From Ruminococcus bicirculans (ex Wegman et al. 2014) (lineage in GTDB: Bacteria > Bacillota > Clostridia > Oscillospirales > Ruminococcaceae), in assembly GCF_000723465.1 (NCBI RefSeq), contig NZ_HF545616.1, forward strand, positions 620,001-684,000: a stretch of 64,000 nt of DNA, written 5' to 3'. The notes beneath the pieces were generated by a model. It made no database searches. It was not told the DNA's origin and worked only from the letters and a program-made list of their open reading frames with translations. Position 1 is the stretch's first letter. Each line of letters begins with the position of its first letter. The position numbers and the translations under genes were made by a program. Positions 52,226 through 61,931 of the stretch are shown here, one piece after another.

Positions 52226-53256
52226 AAAGAGTTTGTATTATTGGACATTTTGGACATGGTGAAAATCTACTTAATGGACAAACAGTGAAAACCAAAATTG
52301 TTACAAAGGAAATTGTTAAAGAATTAGGAAAAAAAGAAGTTTCTTGTATAGATACTCATGGTGGAGTAAAAGCTTTGATAAGTGCCTTCCGTCATGCTTT
52401 AATAGCACTTAAATATCACAAAAATATAATTATAATGCCTGCTGAAAATGGATTGAGAATATTTGCTCCGTTATTAGTGCTGTTAAATCTGTTGTTTCAT
52501 AGAAAACTCCACTATGTGGTTATTGGTGGTTGGCTTCCAGAGTTTTTGAAGAAGCGAAAAAAATTGACTAAAGCGTTGATGTCATTTGATGGTATCTATG
52601 TGGAAACCAATACTATGAGAAAGGCATTAGAAGCACAGGGATTCAACGATGTGTATGTGATGCCAAACTTTAAAGATTTGAATATTCTGAAAGAATCGGA
52701 ACTTGTTTACCATCATACAGAGCCGTATCGACTCTGTACATTTTCCCGTGTCATGAAGGAAAAAGGAATAGAAGATGCTGTAAATGCCGTGAAGACAGTA
52801 AACGAGCACTTTGGCAGAATAGTTTACACTTTGGATATTTACGGCCAAGTGGATTCAGCACAAACGGAATGGTTTAATGAGCTAAAGAGTACATTTCCAT
52901 TGTACATTAAGTATGGCGAATTTGTTCCTTTTGATAAAAGTGTCGAGGTGTTGAAAAATTATTTCGCCCTACTTTTTCCAACGTATTATGAAGGAGAGGG
53001 TTTTGCGGGGACACTTTTGGATGCGATGGCTGCAGGTGTTCCTGTAATCGCAAGTGATTGGCGGTATAATCCAGAGATCGTGAATGAGAAAACTGGATAC
53101 GTGTATCCAGTTCATGATAACCATGCTTTTGTCACTACACTCATAAGTGTAGGAAACAATTCGGATCTGCTTCTTTCCAAGAAGTCAGATTGTTTAAAAG
53201 AAGCAGAAAAATACAGAGCAGAAAATGTCATCCAATGTCTGACATCTAAGTTATAG
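52222..53256 (+). CDS. GT4-family glycosyltransferase
   Basis: GT-B enzyme of 344 residues. The C-terminal half has the GT4 acceptor/nucleotide pattern: RLCTFSRVMKEKGIEDAV near 170, YIKYGEFVPF near 232 and LLFPTYYEGEGFAGTLLDAM near 255 (E-x7-E type). The N-terminal half has FGHGENLLNGQTVKTKIV, typical of donors-binding first loop. The sugar is not known. It overlaps the upstream fusion gene by four bases and is in the same unit. Confidence 0.88.
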   Translation: MKRVCIIGHFGHGENLLNGQTVKTKIVTKEIVKELGKKEVSCIDTHGGVKALISAFRHALIALKYHKNIIIMPAENGLRIFAPLLVLLNLLFHRKLHYVVIGGWLPEFLKKRKKLTKALMSFDGIYVETNTMRKALEAQGFNDVYVMPNFKDLNILKESELVYHHTEPYRLCTFSRVMKEKGIEDAVNAVKTVNEHFGRIVYTLDIYGQVDSAQTEWFNELKSTFPLYIKYGEFVPFDKSVEVLKNYFALLFPTYYEGEGFAGTLLDAMAAGVPVIASDWRYNPEIVNEKTGYVYPVHDNHAFVTTLISVGNNSDLLLSKKSDCLKEAEKYRAENVIQCLTSKL

Positions 53257-53323
53257 AATTAGGAAAATAATACGAAATCTTGTGAGATGCTGAAAAATTA
53301 TAAAAATGGAGGTTAGTGCGGAA

Positions 53324-54222
53324 ATGAAACTTACTATTGGTCTTGTTACCATGAATAGAGAACGACAAGTCGCAGAAGCAATTCAAAGTTGCTTACAGTC
53401 AAATTTGCCGAATGAAACAGAGTTTGTTGTCATCAACAACGCATCAACAGATAATACGGAAACCGTGGTGAAGTCAATTCTTGATTCATCCGGCTTTCCT
53501 TATGTATATTATAAAACTGAGTCCAATATTGGAGCGGGGGGGGGAGAACCCTTTGTTTTGAGAAATCCACGGGTGAGTACATCTACGGTATGGATGACGA
53601 TGCCGTTGTAGATTTCGAGAACGATCCAGACTTTTTCGTGAAAGCAATTGAAATATTGGACGGACATCAAAATATTGCAACATTAGCCACACAGATATAT
53701 GACACAGCATGGCAGGCAAATCGACAGGCTATATGTGGGAAAGAAATCTATCTAGGGGTGTATAGATGCAAGATGTTCTGCGGAGGTTCCCATTTCTTGC
53801 GAAAATCTTTTTTTGACACTTCACCGTATTTGTCAAATAAGTATGGATATGAGGAACTTCCACCATCGCTGATGGCCATGGATGCCGGAGTGATAAATGC
53901 ATTTTGTCCCGATTTGATTGCGATTCACAAACCTGCTGTCAATAAATGGGTTCGTGCAAGTGATAAGAACATGGAGTATCTTATCATTGAGTGTGGGGTT
54001 CCATATGCAATCAAACGAAAGATGTATCCGATAATCTGCACACCACTTACGTTGTTAGCATATAAACAACGTTGTAAAAAGTATTTGCAGCAAACGAAAA
54101 GTATTAGAAAACAACTTTCAGATATTGTTTCCAATACTATGCAGATGTGTAATCGGATGGAGAGTATCAAATTTAGTACATTTGTAAAAATGTTTATGGA
54201 TTTTGGCTCATCTATTTTGTAA
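53324..54222 (+). pseudogene. GT2 glycosyltransferase, out of frame at a run of G (off state)
   Basis: Start ATG 53324 has GGAGG 10 bases upstream. The first frame (MKLTIGLVTMNRERQVAEAI ..) follows the neighbour gene at 54287 closely until NIGAGG, then shifts and stops at 53609-53611. The second part (FENDPDFFVKAIEILDGHQN .. to 54222) again matches the neighbour. The break is a run of nine G at 53536-53544; ten G would give NIGAGGGRTLCFEKSTGEYI in step with NIGCGRGRNYAFSKSRG of the neighbour. So one G fewer than the working number: a phase-variable off state or a read error. The product would be a 300-residue GT2 with MDDDAV as metal motif. Confidence 0.85.
53536..53544 (+). repeat. Nine-base poly-G tract inside a glycosyltransferase gene
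   Basis: GCGGGGGGGGGAGAACC context in DNA that is otherwise rich in A and T. Tracts of this kind are typical sites of slipped-strand mispairing; the length decides the reading frame of the gene. Confidence 0.8.
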
Positions 54223-54286
54223 ACTTTCCTGTTTGAATTGCCTGCTTGATAGCAGTTAAAAAATTGCTATCGAGGTGAATAAATTA

Positions 54287-55189
54287 ATGGGAAAGAAACT
54301 TACAATTGGAATTGTTACGATGAATCGTGAAGAACAGCTGGCAGAAGCTTTGTACAGCTGCTTGAGAACTGATTTGCCAAATGAAACAGAATTTGTAGTG
54401 ATTGACAATGCTTCTACAGACAACACAGAAAAGGTTGTAAGGGAGATTTTAACGAACAGTGGATACGAATATTATTACGAAAAGCTTCCAGAGAATATTG
54501 GTTGCGGAAGAGGGCGTAATTACGCATTTTCAAAGTCCCGTGGATTATATTATTACTCATTGGATGACGATGCAGTCATAGACGAACATTGCAAGAAATT
54601 TTTTTTATATGCACTTGACATACTCGATAAGAATACAGGTATTGTCACGCTTACGACACAGATATATGATACTGCATGGAAGAGTGATAGACTAGATAGA
54701 ACTTCGGTGAAACTGGAGGATGATCTGTATGAATGTAAAATGTTCTGTGGTGGTTCCCATTTTTTGAGACGAGATTTTTTCAAAGAAGCACCTTATTTCT
54801 CAAATAGGTATGGCTATGAAGAAATTCCTCCGTCTCTGTATGTGGTAGATGCAGGTTGTAAAAACGTGTTCTGTTCTGCAATTAGAATCATTCATAATCC
54901 AAAGGTGAACAAGTGGAATTGCAGTGATGAAAAAAATCATACGTTATTTATAAATGAATGTGTGTTACAATATGTGATTAAGAGCGCAATCTACCCGAAA
55001 ATGGTAAAGCCCATTCTTTACATGGCATATAAAGCTCGTTGTTGGCGGCATTTGAAACATGTGCCGAATTGGAAGCAGCGAACGAATGATTTACTTTCTC
55101 AGGCAAAAGATAACGCAAAGTCGTTACAGAGGATTCGTCTGAGAACTGTAATTGAATTATATAAAAAATTTGGAAATGCAATCTTTTAA
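54287..55189 (+). CDS. GT2-family glycosyltransferase
   Basis: Enzyme of 300 residues, a paralogue of the broken gene just before it. KLTIGIVTMNREEQLAEAL at the N-terminus, FVVIDNASTDNTEKVV near 38 (nucleotide site), LDDDAVIDE near 98 as the metal-binding DxD, and ECKMFCGGSHFLRRDFF near 155. The sugar is unknown. Start ATG 54287 is taken because GAGGTG lies 9 bases upstream; GTG at 54275 is the other choice. Close similarity in sequence and order shows a tandem duplication. Confidence 0.88.
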   Translation: MGKKLTIGIVTMNREEQLAEALYSCLRTDLPNETEFVVIDNASTDNTEKVVREILTNSGYEYYYEKLPENIGCGRGRNYAFSKSRGLYYYSLDDDAVIDEHCKKFFLYALDILDKNTGIVTLTTQIYDTAWKSDRLDRTSVKLEDDLYECKMFCGGSHFLRRDFFKEAPYFSNRYGYEEIPPSLYVVDAGCKNVFCSAIRIIHNPKVNKWNCSDEKNHTLFINECVLQYVIKSAIYPKMVKPILYMAYKARCWRHLKHVPNWKQRTNDLLSQAKDNAKSLQRIRLRTVIELYKKFGNAIF

Positions 55190-55211
55190 ATGAAGAGAAA
55201 TGGAGAGTGAC

Positions 55212-56303
55212 ATGTTACGAATTATATTTATCACAAATAGTATAGGGTTTGGCGGAGCAGAGAAAATGCTCACTTTCGTGGCCAATTCTTTGTCCGAACG
55301 TGGTCATATCTGTGCCATTGTAAACCTTGGAGCCGTTCCTGAATATGTCAATGTATATAAACAAAATATAGATGAGCACATAGATGTATTCAATGTGAAA
55401 GATAAGGTTCAACAAAAAAAACGAAAAGCAGAAATAAAGGCAGTTGCACAATACGCGAAGGAGTTTCATGCTGATGTTCTAATAGGCTTTACGAATTTTC
55501 CAAACATGTATGCAACTCTAGTCGGTAAAACGCTTAAGATACCGTCTATAATATCAGAACGAGGTGATCCGGCAATAACTTTGCCAAATACTTTTAAGGA
55601 CAGAATCCTTAAGCTAATTATTGATAGTGCAAGTGGTGGCGTATTTCAGACAAATGGTGCAAAGGATTACTATGGAAAAAGACTGCAGAAACGCGGAAGC
55701 GTAATTCCTAATCCTATTTTTATTAAAGGAACCGTGCCTAATGTGCCATATGAAGAGCATGAGAAGACAGTGGTGTCCGTTGGTAGGATTGATAACAAGC
55801 AGAAGCGGTTAGATGTTATGTTGCAGGCATTTAGTATTTTCTCGAAAAAACATCCTGAATACACTTTGAAAATATACGGATCAGGCGATGATGAAAATTT
55901 GGTAAGACAGTGGTGTGCTGATTTGAACATCCAAGATCAGGTTAAGTTTATGGGAGTGACAAGAACACCAATGCAAGATATTTCCGATGCAGGAATGTTT
56001 CTTATAACTTCTGACTATGAGGGAATATCTAATTCACTTCTTGAGGCGATGGCTGTTGGTTTGCCTTGTGTTTCTACGAATCATACTCCCGGAGGAGCAA
56101 GATTGTTAATCGCAGATCATGAGAATGGCTTGTTGGCACCAATGGGCGATGTTGATGCTCTGGCGGGGGCTATGTGCGAATTTGCTGATAATCCTGAATT
56201 AGCACAAAAATGTGGTAATAACGCACGAGATGTTGTAAATAGATTTGAGCCGAGCAGGATTATAGATCTGTGGGAAGACTATATTGAGAAATTATGTAGG
56301 TAA
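55212..56303 (+). CDS. GT4-family glycosyltransferase
   Basis: GT-B enzyme of 363 residues: IGFGGAEKMLTFVANSLSER near residue 10 (acceptor side), VVSVGRIDNKQKRLDVML near 195, YGSGDDENLVRQW near 225 and LITSDYEGISNSLLEAMAVG near 270 (EX7E). It is of the family often seen as a GalNAc or glucosyl transferase, but the sugar cannot be read. Start 55212 has GGAGAG upstream; ATG 55200 in frame is also possible. It follows the GT2 gene by 22 bases. Confidence 0.87.
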   Translation: MLRIIFITNSIGFGGAEKMLTFVANSLSERGHICAIVNLGAVPEYVNVYKQNIDEHIDVFNVKDKVQQKKRKAEIKAVAQYAKEFHADVLIGFTNFPNMYATLVGKTLKIPSIISERGDPAITLPNTFKDRILKLIIDSASGGVFQTNGAKDYYGKRLQKRGSVIPNPIFIKGTVPNVPYEEHEKTVVSVGRIDNKQKRLDVMLQAFSIFSKKHPEYTLKIYGSGDDENLVRQWCADLNIQDQVKFMGVTRTPMQDISDAGMFLITSDYEGISNSLLEAMAVGLPCVSTNHTPGGARLLIADHENGLLAPMGDVDALAGAMCEFADNPELAQKCGNNARDVVNRFEPSRIIDLWEDYIEKLCR

Positions 56304-56359
56304 ACATGAGGGCTATGATGAGTTTCTGAAAGCGGCGCAATAAATCAAGAAGACTGATA

Positions 56360-57667
56360 ATGAAATCAGATGGAAATATAGTTGAAATAAGGTGTTTGTT
56401 CATGAATCAAATACAATTAAATGAAAGGGTATTCAACCGTAGAATGGCTCTTAGCGGAAGAAGCGTCGGAGTAGCACTGTTTTGTCTTTATGTATTTATA
56501 TCATCACTTGCGAATGATATGGTGCTCTCAAGTTCAATTGGCTCGTTAACCCTATATCTTTTTTTAGGATATTCTGTATTATACATTTTATTAAATAAAA
56601 AGCTTAAGATAGATCGGATGATAAAGTGGATGCTTGTCTTTATAGCATTTTGCGTATTCACTATGCTTTATTCGCCTGAGAAGGACTTTCTGTCTAATAG
56701 TGAATTTTATCTTCTTATCGTTAATTTCATTTTGATACTGTTTCTCTCACAGTATGATATTAACATTAATGATATAAAGAAAATTAGTTGGGCAAACGTT
56801 TTGAGCGGTGGAGTTTTGATTTTCATTTTGTTTGCAAGGGGAAATTTAACTGGTTTTTCTACATCAAATAGATTTGGGGAGGATTTGTTTGGAAATTCAA
56901 ACATATTAGCTACCTTGTTGATGAAGACTGCATTGTATGCAATATGGTTGCTCGTGTATTCTGAGAATAAGATAATACATAAAATAGTTCTTACTCTGTG
57001 CTTAGTTGCATCGTATTATGGAATGTTTTTGTCTGGTGGAAGAAAATTTATTATTATTCCCGCTGTTTTCTTATATATTCTTTTGATTTTCAAGAGAGAT
57101 AGTCATGGAAGGAAACACCTGGTGAAGTATACGGGGGTTGTTGTTGCAATAGTTATTGCAGGTTATTATTTGATTATGAATGTTCCCATGTTTTATGCAG
57201 TGATTGGCGAACGAATGGAGAGTTTGTTCTCCTTCATACGAACAGGGCACAGTATCTCAGGAAAATCAGCAGAAATAAGAGCAACTATGATTGAGATAGG
57301 ATTTAATAGGTGGCTGGATAGTCCGATTTGGGGCTATGGTTTTGACAGCTTTAAACATTACAACAGGTTGATAACTGGGCATTTCTATTATTCTCATAAT
57401 AATTATATAGAACTTTTATATGATCTTGGAATCATAGGATTTGCTATATACTATTGGTTCTATTGGAAATTGTTTTATGTTGCCTGGAAAGGAAAGAATA
57501 ATTATGCTCCTGAAATTCGAGCATTTGTTATTGGGATAGTATTTTCAATGCTTGTGTTTGAATATGGTGCTGTGAATTATACAGAAACTGCAACGCAAAT
57601 TATGCTTTTCTTTGCCTGTACAATGTTAAAAGAACCTAGATATGAAAGAAGGCACATAGATGAGTAA
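56360..57667 (+). CDS. O-antigen ligase/polymerase-like membrane protein (Wzy type)
   Basis: Polytopic protein of 435 residues with about ten to twelve hydrophobic segments and one long outer loop before GKSAEIRATMIEIGFNRWLD (residue 310 region) and GHFYYSHNNYIELLYDLGI, the Wzy_C/O-antigen-ligase signature. In a locus with a Wzx-type flippase it is the likely polymerase that joins repeat units on the outer face. It overlaps the start of the next gene by 8 bases. The first ATG has only a weak ribosome site; ATG 56402 is an alternative. Confidence 0.85.
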   Translation: MKSDGNIVEIRCLFMNQIQLNERVFNRRMALSGRSVGVALFCLYVFISSLANDMVLSSSIGSLTLYLFLGYSVLYILLNKKLKIDRMIKWMLVFIAFCVFTMLYSPEKDFLSNSEFYLLIVNFILILFLSQYDININDIKKISWANVLSGGVLIFILFARGNLTGFSTSNRFGEDLFGNSNILATLLMKTALYAIWLLVYSENKIIHKIVLTLCLVASYYGMFLSGGRKFIIIPAVFLYILLIFKRDSHGRKHLVKYTGVVVAIVIAGYYLIMNVPMFYAVIGERMESLFSFIRTGHSISGKSAEIRATMIEIGFNRWLDSPIWGYGFDSFKHYNRLITGHFYYSHNNYIELLYDLGIIGFAIYYWFYWKLFYVAWKGKNNYAPEIRAFVIGIVFSMLVFEYGAVNYTETATQIMLFFACTMLKEPRYERRHIDE

Positions 57668-58610
57668 ATTAAAGACAGCTTACGCTCTTATAACTAAAAA
57701 GGAAGATAAAAGAGGATTTCAGAAGGCCATTGCGGATAATATAACAAAAGCAGATATGTTACAAAGAATGTCAGATACGGCGTATTTGAAATTAATTTAT
57801 AGGTTGATTTTTGGCAGAAAACTTGATCTCAAAAATCCGCAAACATTTAATGAGAAACTTCAATGGCTTAAACTAAATGACCGTAAGACAGAATATACAA
57901 CAATGGTTGATAAATATGAGGTTAAGAAATATATAGCAGAAAAGATTGGAGAAGAGTATATTATTCCAACATTGGGAGTCTGGGATAATTTTGATGATAT
58001 CGATTTCGATTTGTTGCCAAATCAGTTCGTTCTAAAGTGTACCCACGATAGTGGAGGACTTGTTATATGCAAAGATAAAAGCAAACTTGACATCGCAAAG
58101 GCACGTGAAAAGATAAACAAAGCGTTAACAAGACGTTTTTATTATTTCGGAAGAGAATGGCCATATAAGGCAGTAAAGCCGAGAATCATAGCCGAAAAGT
58201 ATATGGTAGATGAATCAGTTTCTGAACTGCGAGATTATAAATTCTTTTGCTTTGGTGGAGTATGTAAATGCTTAAAAGTTGATTTTGATCGTTTTATCGA
58301 ACATCGAGCAAACTATTATGATCCACAGGGAAATTTGCTTGATCTCGGTGAAAAGATATGCCCTCCAAATAAGGAGAAGGTGATTGTACTTCCAGATAAT
58401 AAGGAGAAGATGTTGCAATTAGCAGAAAAGTTGAGTACAAACATACCGTTTCTGCGTGTAGATTTCTATGATGTGAACGGAAAGATTTATTTTGGAGAAT
58501 TGACCTTTTTCCCTGCTTCTGGTTGGGGTGAATTTACAGATGAAAAATGGGATTACAAACTTGGAAAATGGATAAAATTGCCCGATTCAATGGGGGGTAC
58601 ATCTTTCTAA
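57660..58610 (+). CDS. TupA-like ATP-grasp protein
   Basis: Protein of 316 residues of the TupA-like ATPgrasp family. Features: NPQTFNEKLQWLKLNDRK near 60, FVLKCTHDSGGLVICKDKSK near 120 (ATP-binding part), PRIIAEKYMVDESVSELRDYKFFCFGG near 178 (quoted in part) and FLRVDFYDVNGKIYFGELTF near 260 (metal-binding end). The founder, TupA, is needed for teichuronopeptide in an alkaliphilic Bacillus, and the fold joins an amino acid or carboxylate to another group. Here it may add an amino acid to a uronate, but this is inference. It overlaps the polymerase gene and is followed by the remnant of a second copy. Confidence 0.8.
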   Translation: MSKLKTAYALITKKEDKRGFQKAIADNITKADMLQRMSDTAYLKLIYRLIFGRKLDLKNPQTFNEKLQWLKLNDRKTEYTTMVDKYEVKKYIAEKIGEEYIIPTLGVWDNFDDIDFDLLPNQFVLKCTHDSGGLVICKDKSKLDIAKAREKINKALTRRFYYFGREWPYKAVKPRIIAEKYMVDESVSELRDYKFFCFGGVCKCLKVDFDRFIEHRANYYDPQGNLLDLGEKICPPNKEKVIVLPDNKEKMLQLAEKLSTNIPFLRVDFYDVNGKIYFGELTFFPASGWGEFTDEKWDYKLGKWIKLPDSMGGTSF

Positions 58611-59028
58611 CTCGTGAATTTGTAATAAGGCTACAAAATAAAAAGAAAAATTTTGCACTTAACGATTATAAGGTGTTTTGCTTCAACGGCGAACCTAAGG
58701 TTACTCTCGTCTGTAGTGAACGGTTTTCAGATGGTGGTCTAATAGAGGATTTCTTTGACGAACAGTGGAATCAAGTACCGATAAAAAGACCAGGACATCC
58801 GAATTCAAATACTGTAATATCGAAACCTGTAAATTTTGAACAGATGAAGAACTTGACTTGCAGATTATCACAAAATATTCCATTTTGCGTGTGGATTTTT
58901 ATGAAATAGACATGAAATTATATTTTGGCGAGCTTACTTTATACCCAGCATCGGGATTTGAAGAATTTGAACCTGATGAATGGGACTATAAATTTGGTAA
59001 ATGGATACATTTGCCAGGGAGGGAATAG
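58585..59028 (+). pseudogene. Truncated, frameshifted TupA-like gene
   Basis: The frame reads LTREFVIRLQNKKKNFALND, then YKVFCFNGEPKVTLVC, QIPIKRPGHPN-like text and SQNIPF, and then shifts: a base seems lost in CCATTTTGCG (58881-58886), since reading one base on gives LRVDFYEIDMKLYFGELTLY and FGKWIHLPGRE to a stop at 59026-59028. Only the C-terminal half of a TupA-like protein is present, without the ATP-binding N-terminus. So it is a dead, cut-down second copy next to the intact gene. The CapA gene follows 2 bases later. Confidence 0.7.
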
Positions 59029-59030
59029 AC

Positions 59031-60155
59031 ATGAGAATATTAATTGGTGCAGATATTGTACCTACTTTATCAAATCAACAATATTTTGAAGAAGAACAGA
59101 TGGAGAAAATCATTGATAGTAGACTGTTTGAGTTGTTAAAAAAAGCAGATTATCGAGTTTTCAATCTTGAAGTACCATTGACAGATAAATCTAAGCCGAT
59201 TGAAAAAGCTGGTCCTAATTTGATTGCTTCTGTAAAATCTGTAGCTGGATTGAAACAACTTGGCATTAATTTTTTAACTCTTGCCAATAACCACATATTA
59301 GATCAAGGGGAACAAGGCTTATGGTCTACGACGGAACAACTTGACAAAAATAAGATTTCATATGCGGGTGTTGGACATACACATGCAGAAGCAGCAAAAC
59401 CGCATATCGTGGAAATGGAGGGCAAGAAAATTGGCATCTACTGTTGTGCCGAGCATGAGTTCTCTATTGTTAGTGCGAAGCAGGCAGGGGCAAACCCTTT
59501 TGATCCTCTTGAAAGTCTTGATCATATTGTAGCGTTGAGAGCACAATGCGATTATGTAATTTGCCTTTATCATGGTGGTAAAGAACATTATCGTTATCCT
59601 TCTCCAAACCTTCAGAAAACTTGCAGAAAAATTGTTGAGAAGGGAGCTGACCTTGTTATTTGTCAGCACACTCATTGCATTGGTTGTGAGGAAAAGTGGC
59701 AAGAGGGAACGATTGTCTATGGCCAAGGAAATTTTCTGTTTGACCACTCCGAGAGTGAATTTTGGCAGACATCTGTACTTGTAAGTGTAGATACTAACAC
59801 AAAAAAGATTGAGTATATTCCTCTTCGGAAAAATGGGAAGGGTGTACGACTTGCGGTAGAGGATGATGCAACAAAAATTCTAACTGAAATGATGCAACGT
59901 TCTGAAGAAATAAAGAAGGAAGATTTTATTGAAAAACAGTATCGGGCGTTTGCTCTTCAAGTACGAGAATTATACTTAAAAACAGGGGATCCAATAGCAA
60001 CATCTTTTGCATTTCGAGTTGTAAATAAGTTGTTAAGACATAAATTGATGCCTTGGTATTTAGACAGAAAACTAAAGAAAAATCGTCGATTTTTAATAAA
60101 TTTTGTTGAGTGTGAAGCACACAGAGAAGTATACATGAACGGAATAAAGGAGTAG
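59031..60155 (+). CDS. CapA/PgsA-like poly-gamma-glutamate synthesis-type protein
   Basis: Metallophosphatase-like CapA family protein of 374 residues (PGA_cap). Features: MRILIGADIVPT at the N-terminus, FNLEVPLTDKS near 42, FLTLANNHILDQGEQGL near 82, LYHGGKEHYRYPSP near 180 and QHTHCIGCEEKWQEGTIVYG near 215, the metal-ligand motifs of the family. CapA proteins take part in poly-gamma-glutamate export; here it may serve a polymer that carries glutamate. There is no signal helix, so it may act in the cytoplasm. Start ATG 59031 has GGAGGG upstream; a longer frame from 59001 is within the remnant. Confidence 0.85.
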   Translation: MRILIGADIVPTLSNQQYFEEEQMEKIIDSRLFELLKKADYRVFNLEVPLTDKSKPIEKAGPNLIASVKSVAGLKQLGINFLTLANNHILDQGEQGLWSTTEQLDKNKISYAGVGHTHAEAAKPHIVEMEGKKIGIYCCAEHEFSIVSAKQAGANPFDPLESLDHIVALRAQCDYVICLYHGGKEHYRYPSPNLQKTCRKIVEKGADLVICQHTHCIGCEEKWQEGTIVYGQGNFLFDHSESEFWQTSVLVSVDTNTKKIEYIPLRKNGKGVRLAVEDDATKILTEMMQRSEEIKKEDFIEKQYRAFALQVRELYLKTGDPIATSFAFRVVNKLLRHKLMPWYLDRKLKKNRRFLINFVECEAHREVYMNGIKE

Positions 60156-60440
60156 AATTCGAGCTTCCCTTGTGTTTATAGCATTGATGGGATAATGGAA
60201 GATAGTGTCAGATGACATATAAAAAATGAGCGAAAGAATAAAGGCTCGAATGAACCTTGAATACTGCAGATACTTTATGTTATGGTGGTGTTGTTTGTGA
60301 TGAACGCATTATACGCGAAAAAAAGGAAGGTGCTACTCTTTTTGTTGCTACGTTCCTTTGTAATCAAGGTATATATAAGATATTAGAACAAAAAAACAGG
60401 TAGCTCTTGAAGGTGCCTAGTGAAACGAGGACAGAAACGT
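60156..60440. other. Non-coding or decayed stretch before the flippase gene
   Basis: No convincing gene. One frame is open from 60254 to a stop at 60401-60403 (about 49 codons, VVCDERIIREKKEGATLFVA inside), which may be the tail of a lost gene that I do not recognise. Confidence 0.35.
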
Positions 60441-61931
60441 ATGGAAAATAAGTCTTCATCGGGAAGAAAGGTTTTAATTAATTCAATCATATATTCTTGC
60501 AGTGGATTGCTGTTGAAGTGCTTTAGCTTTTTCTTGCTACCTTTATATACCGTCTATCTGACAACAGAAGATTATGGTATTAACAGCGTAATAACAAGTT
60601 TTATCTCGACAGCAAGCTTTATTGTTGCTTTTTCGCTGTTTTCAGCTGTTATGCGGTTTTACGTGGATTTAAAAGAAGAACCAGAAAAGCTAAAGAGATT
60701 CTATGGAACAATATCTTTATTTGTATTTTTTTCGGGTACAGCATTTGCTGTTGTATTAACCATATTTAGACAATTTACATCGAAATATTTGTTTTCAGGT
60801 ATAGATTATTATCCGCTTATATTAGTAGCCTTAATTTCTCTGATTTTCAACTGCGAATATACAATTTTTGATAATATTTTACGAAGCCAACAAAGGGCAT
60901 TGAAAAGCTCTATATGTAGTATAATTTATTTTTTTGTATCAGTAGCATTAAACATATTCTTTGTAGTTGGTCTTAAGATGGGGGCGCTTGGAACGCTTCT
61001 CGCATCCTTAATTGCATATGTGCTATATACAGCGTATTTTGTGATTGAAATGAGCGTGACTCATACAATTAAGTTCTGTATGGACTTAAAACTTTTAAAG
61101 GATGCATTAAAGTATTCCATACCGATCATGCCACACAATCTTTCAACACAAATAGCTCTATTTGTATCAAAATTATTGATTTCAGATGTGGGTTCATTAG
61201 CAGATTTAGGAGTTTACAGCGTCGCGACTCAGTTTGGAAATATTGCTGATACGATTCAGTGTTATGTAGATAGTGCTTATGGACCGTGGTTATACGAGAG
61301 ATTACATAATAAAGAGAACAAATATAAAAAAACAATCAGACAAAATGTAAAACTATTAATCGCGGTGATCGGCTTATTCTTCGTTGGTATATCATTGTTT
61401 GCACAAGACTATATTGTACTTTTCTTGCAAAAAAGTTACGTGGGAGCATGGATGTATGTTCCTATGATCGTAAGTGTATTCGCCATTAAGACTACATACT
61501 ATTTTTATGTAGAAATACTATTCTATTATAAAGAAGCATCAAGAAAGTTGTTCATAGCAACATTGACTGGCAGTGTGTTAAACATTTTGTTATCTGCAAT
61601 ATTTATTCCGATTTGGAGCGTATATGGATCGATTTTGGCGGATGCAATTGCGATGCTTGTTAGAGTGATAATTGTAGTTGCTATTAGCCGAAAATACGAA
61701 GATGTAGGGTTGAGGATTCGAGATTTTGTTATTAATTTTGTAATAATAGAGCTATTTATTTTTATGGGATTGATATTGAGCATTATGAAGTATCAAACAA
61801 CATTCAGTATTTTTAATTTTGGATATAAAATTGTAGTGGCCTTTTTGTATGTGATAATGATATTTGTGATGAATAGAGAATCAGCAATGGTGCTGTTAGC
61901 TAATTTTAAAGAAAAGAGGAAGAAAAAATGA
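60441..61931 (+). CDS. Polysaccharide repeat-unit flippase (Wzx/MATE-like)
   Basis: Polytopic MOP-superfamily protein of 496 residues that moves lipid-linked repeat units across the membrane. About fourteen hydrophobic segments; the N-terminal INSIIYSCSGLLLKCFSFFL and LPLYTVYLTTEDYGINSVIT match Wzx/RfbX. A middle YSIPIMPHNLSTQIALFVSK is also typical. Start ATG 60441 has GAGG about 10 bases upstream; GTG 60420 is in frame. It ends four bases into the licD-type gene. Confidence 0.9.
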   Translation: MENKSSSGRKVLINSIIYSCSGLLLKCFSFFLLPLYTVYLTTEDYGINSVITSFISTASFIVAFSLFSAVMRFYVDLKEEPEKLKRFYGTISLFVFFSGTAFAVVLTIFRQFTSKYLFSGIDYYPLILVALISLIFNCEYTIFDNILRSQQRALKSSICSIIYFFVSVALNIFFVVGLKMGALGTLLASLIAYVLYTAYFVIEMSVTHTIKFCMDLKLLKDALKYSIPIMPHNLSTQIALFVSKLLISDVGSLADLGVYSVATQFGNIADTIQCYVDSAYGPWLYERLHNKENKYKKTIRQNVKLLIAVIGLFFVGISLFAQDYIVLFLQKSYVGAWMYVPMIVSVFAIKTTYYFYVEILFYYKEASRKLFIATLTGSVLNILLSAIFIPIWSVYGSILADAIAMLVRVIIVVAISRKYEDVGLRIRDFVINFVIIELFIFMGLILSIMKYQTTFSIFNFGYKIVVAFLYVIMIFVMNRESAMVLLANFKEKRKKK

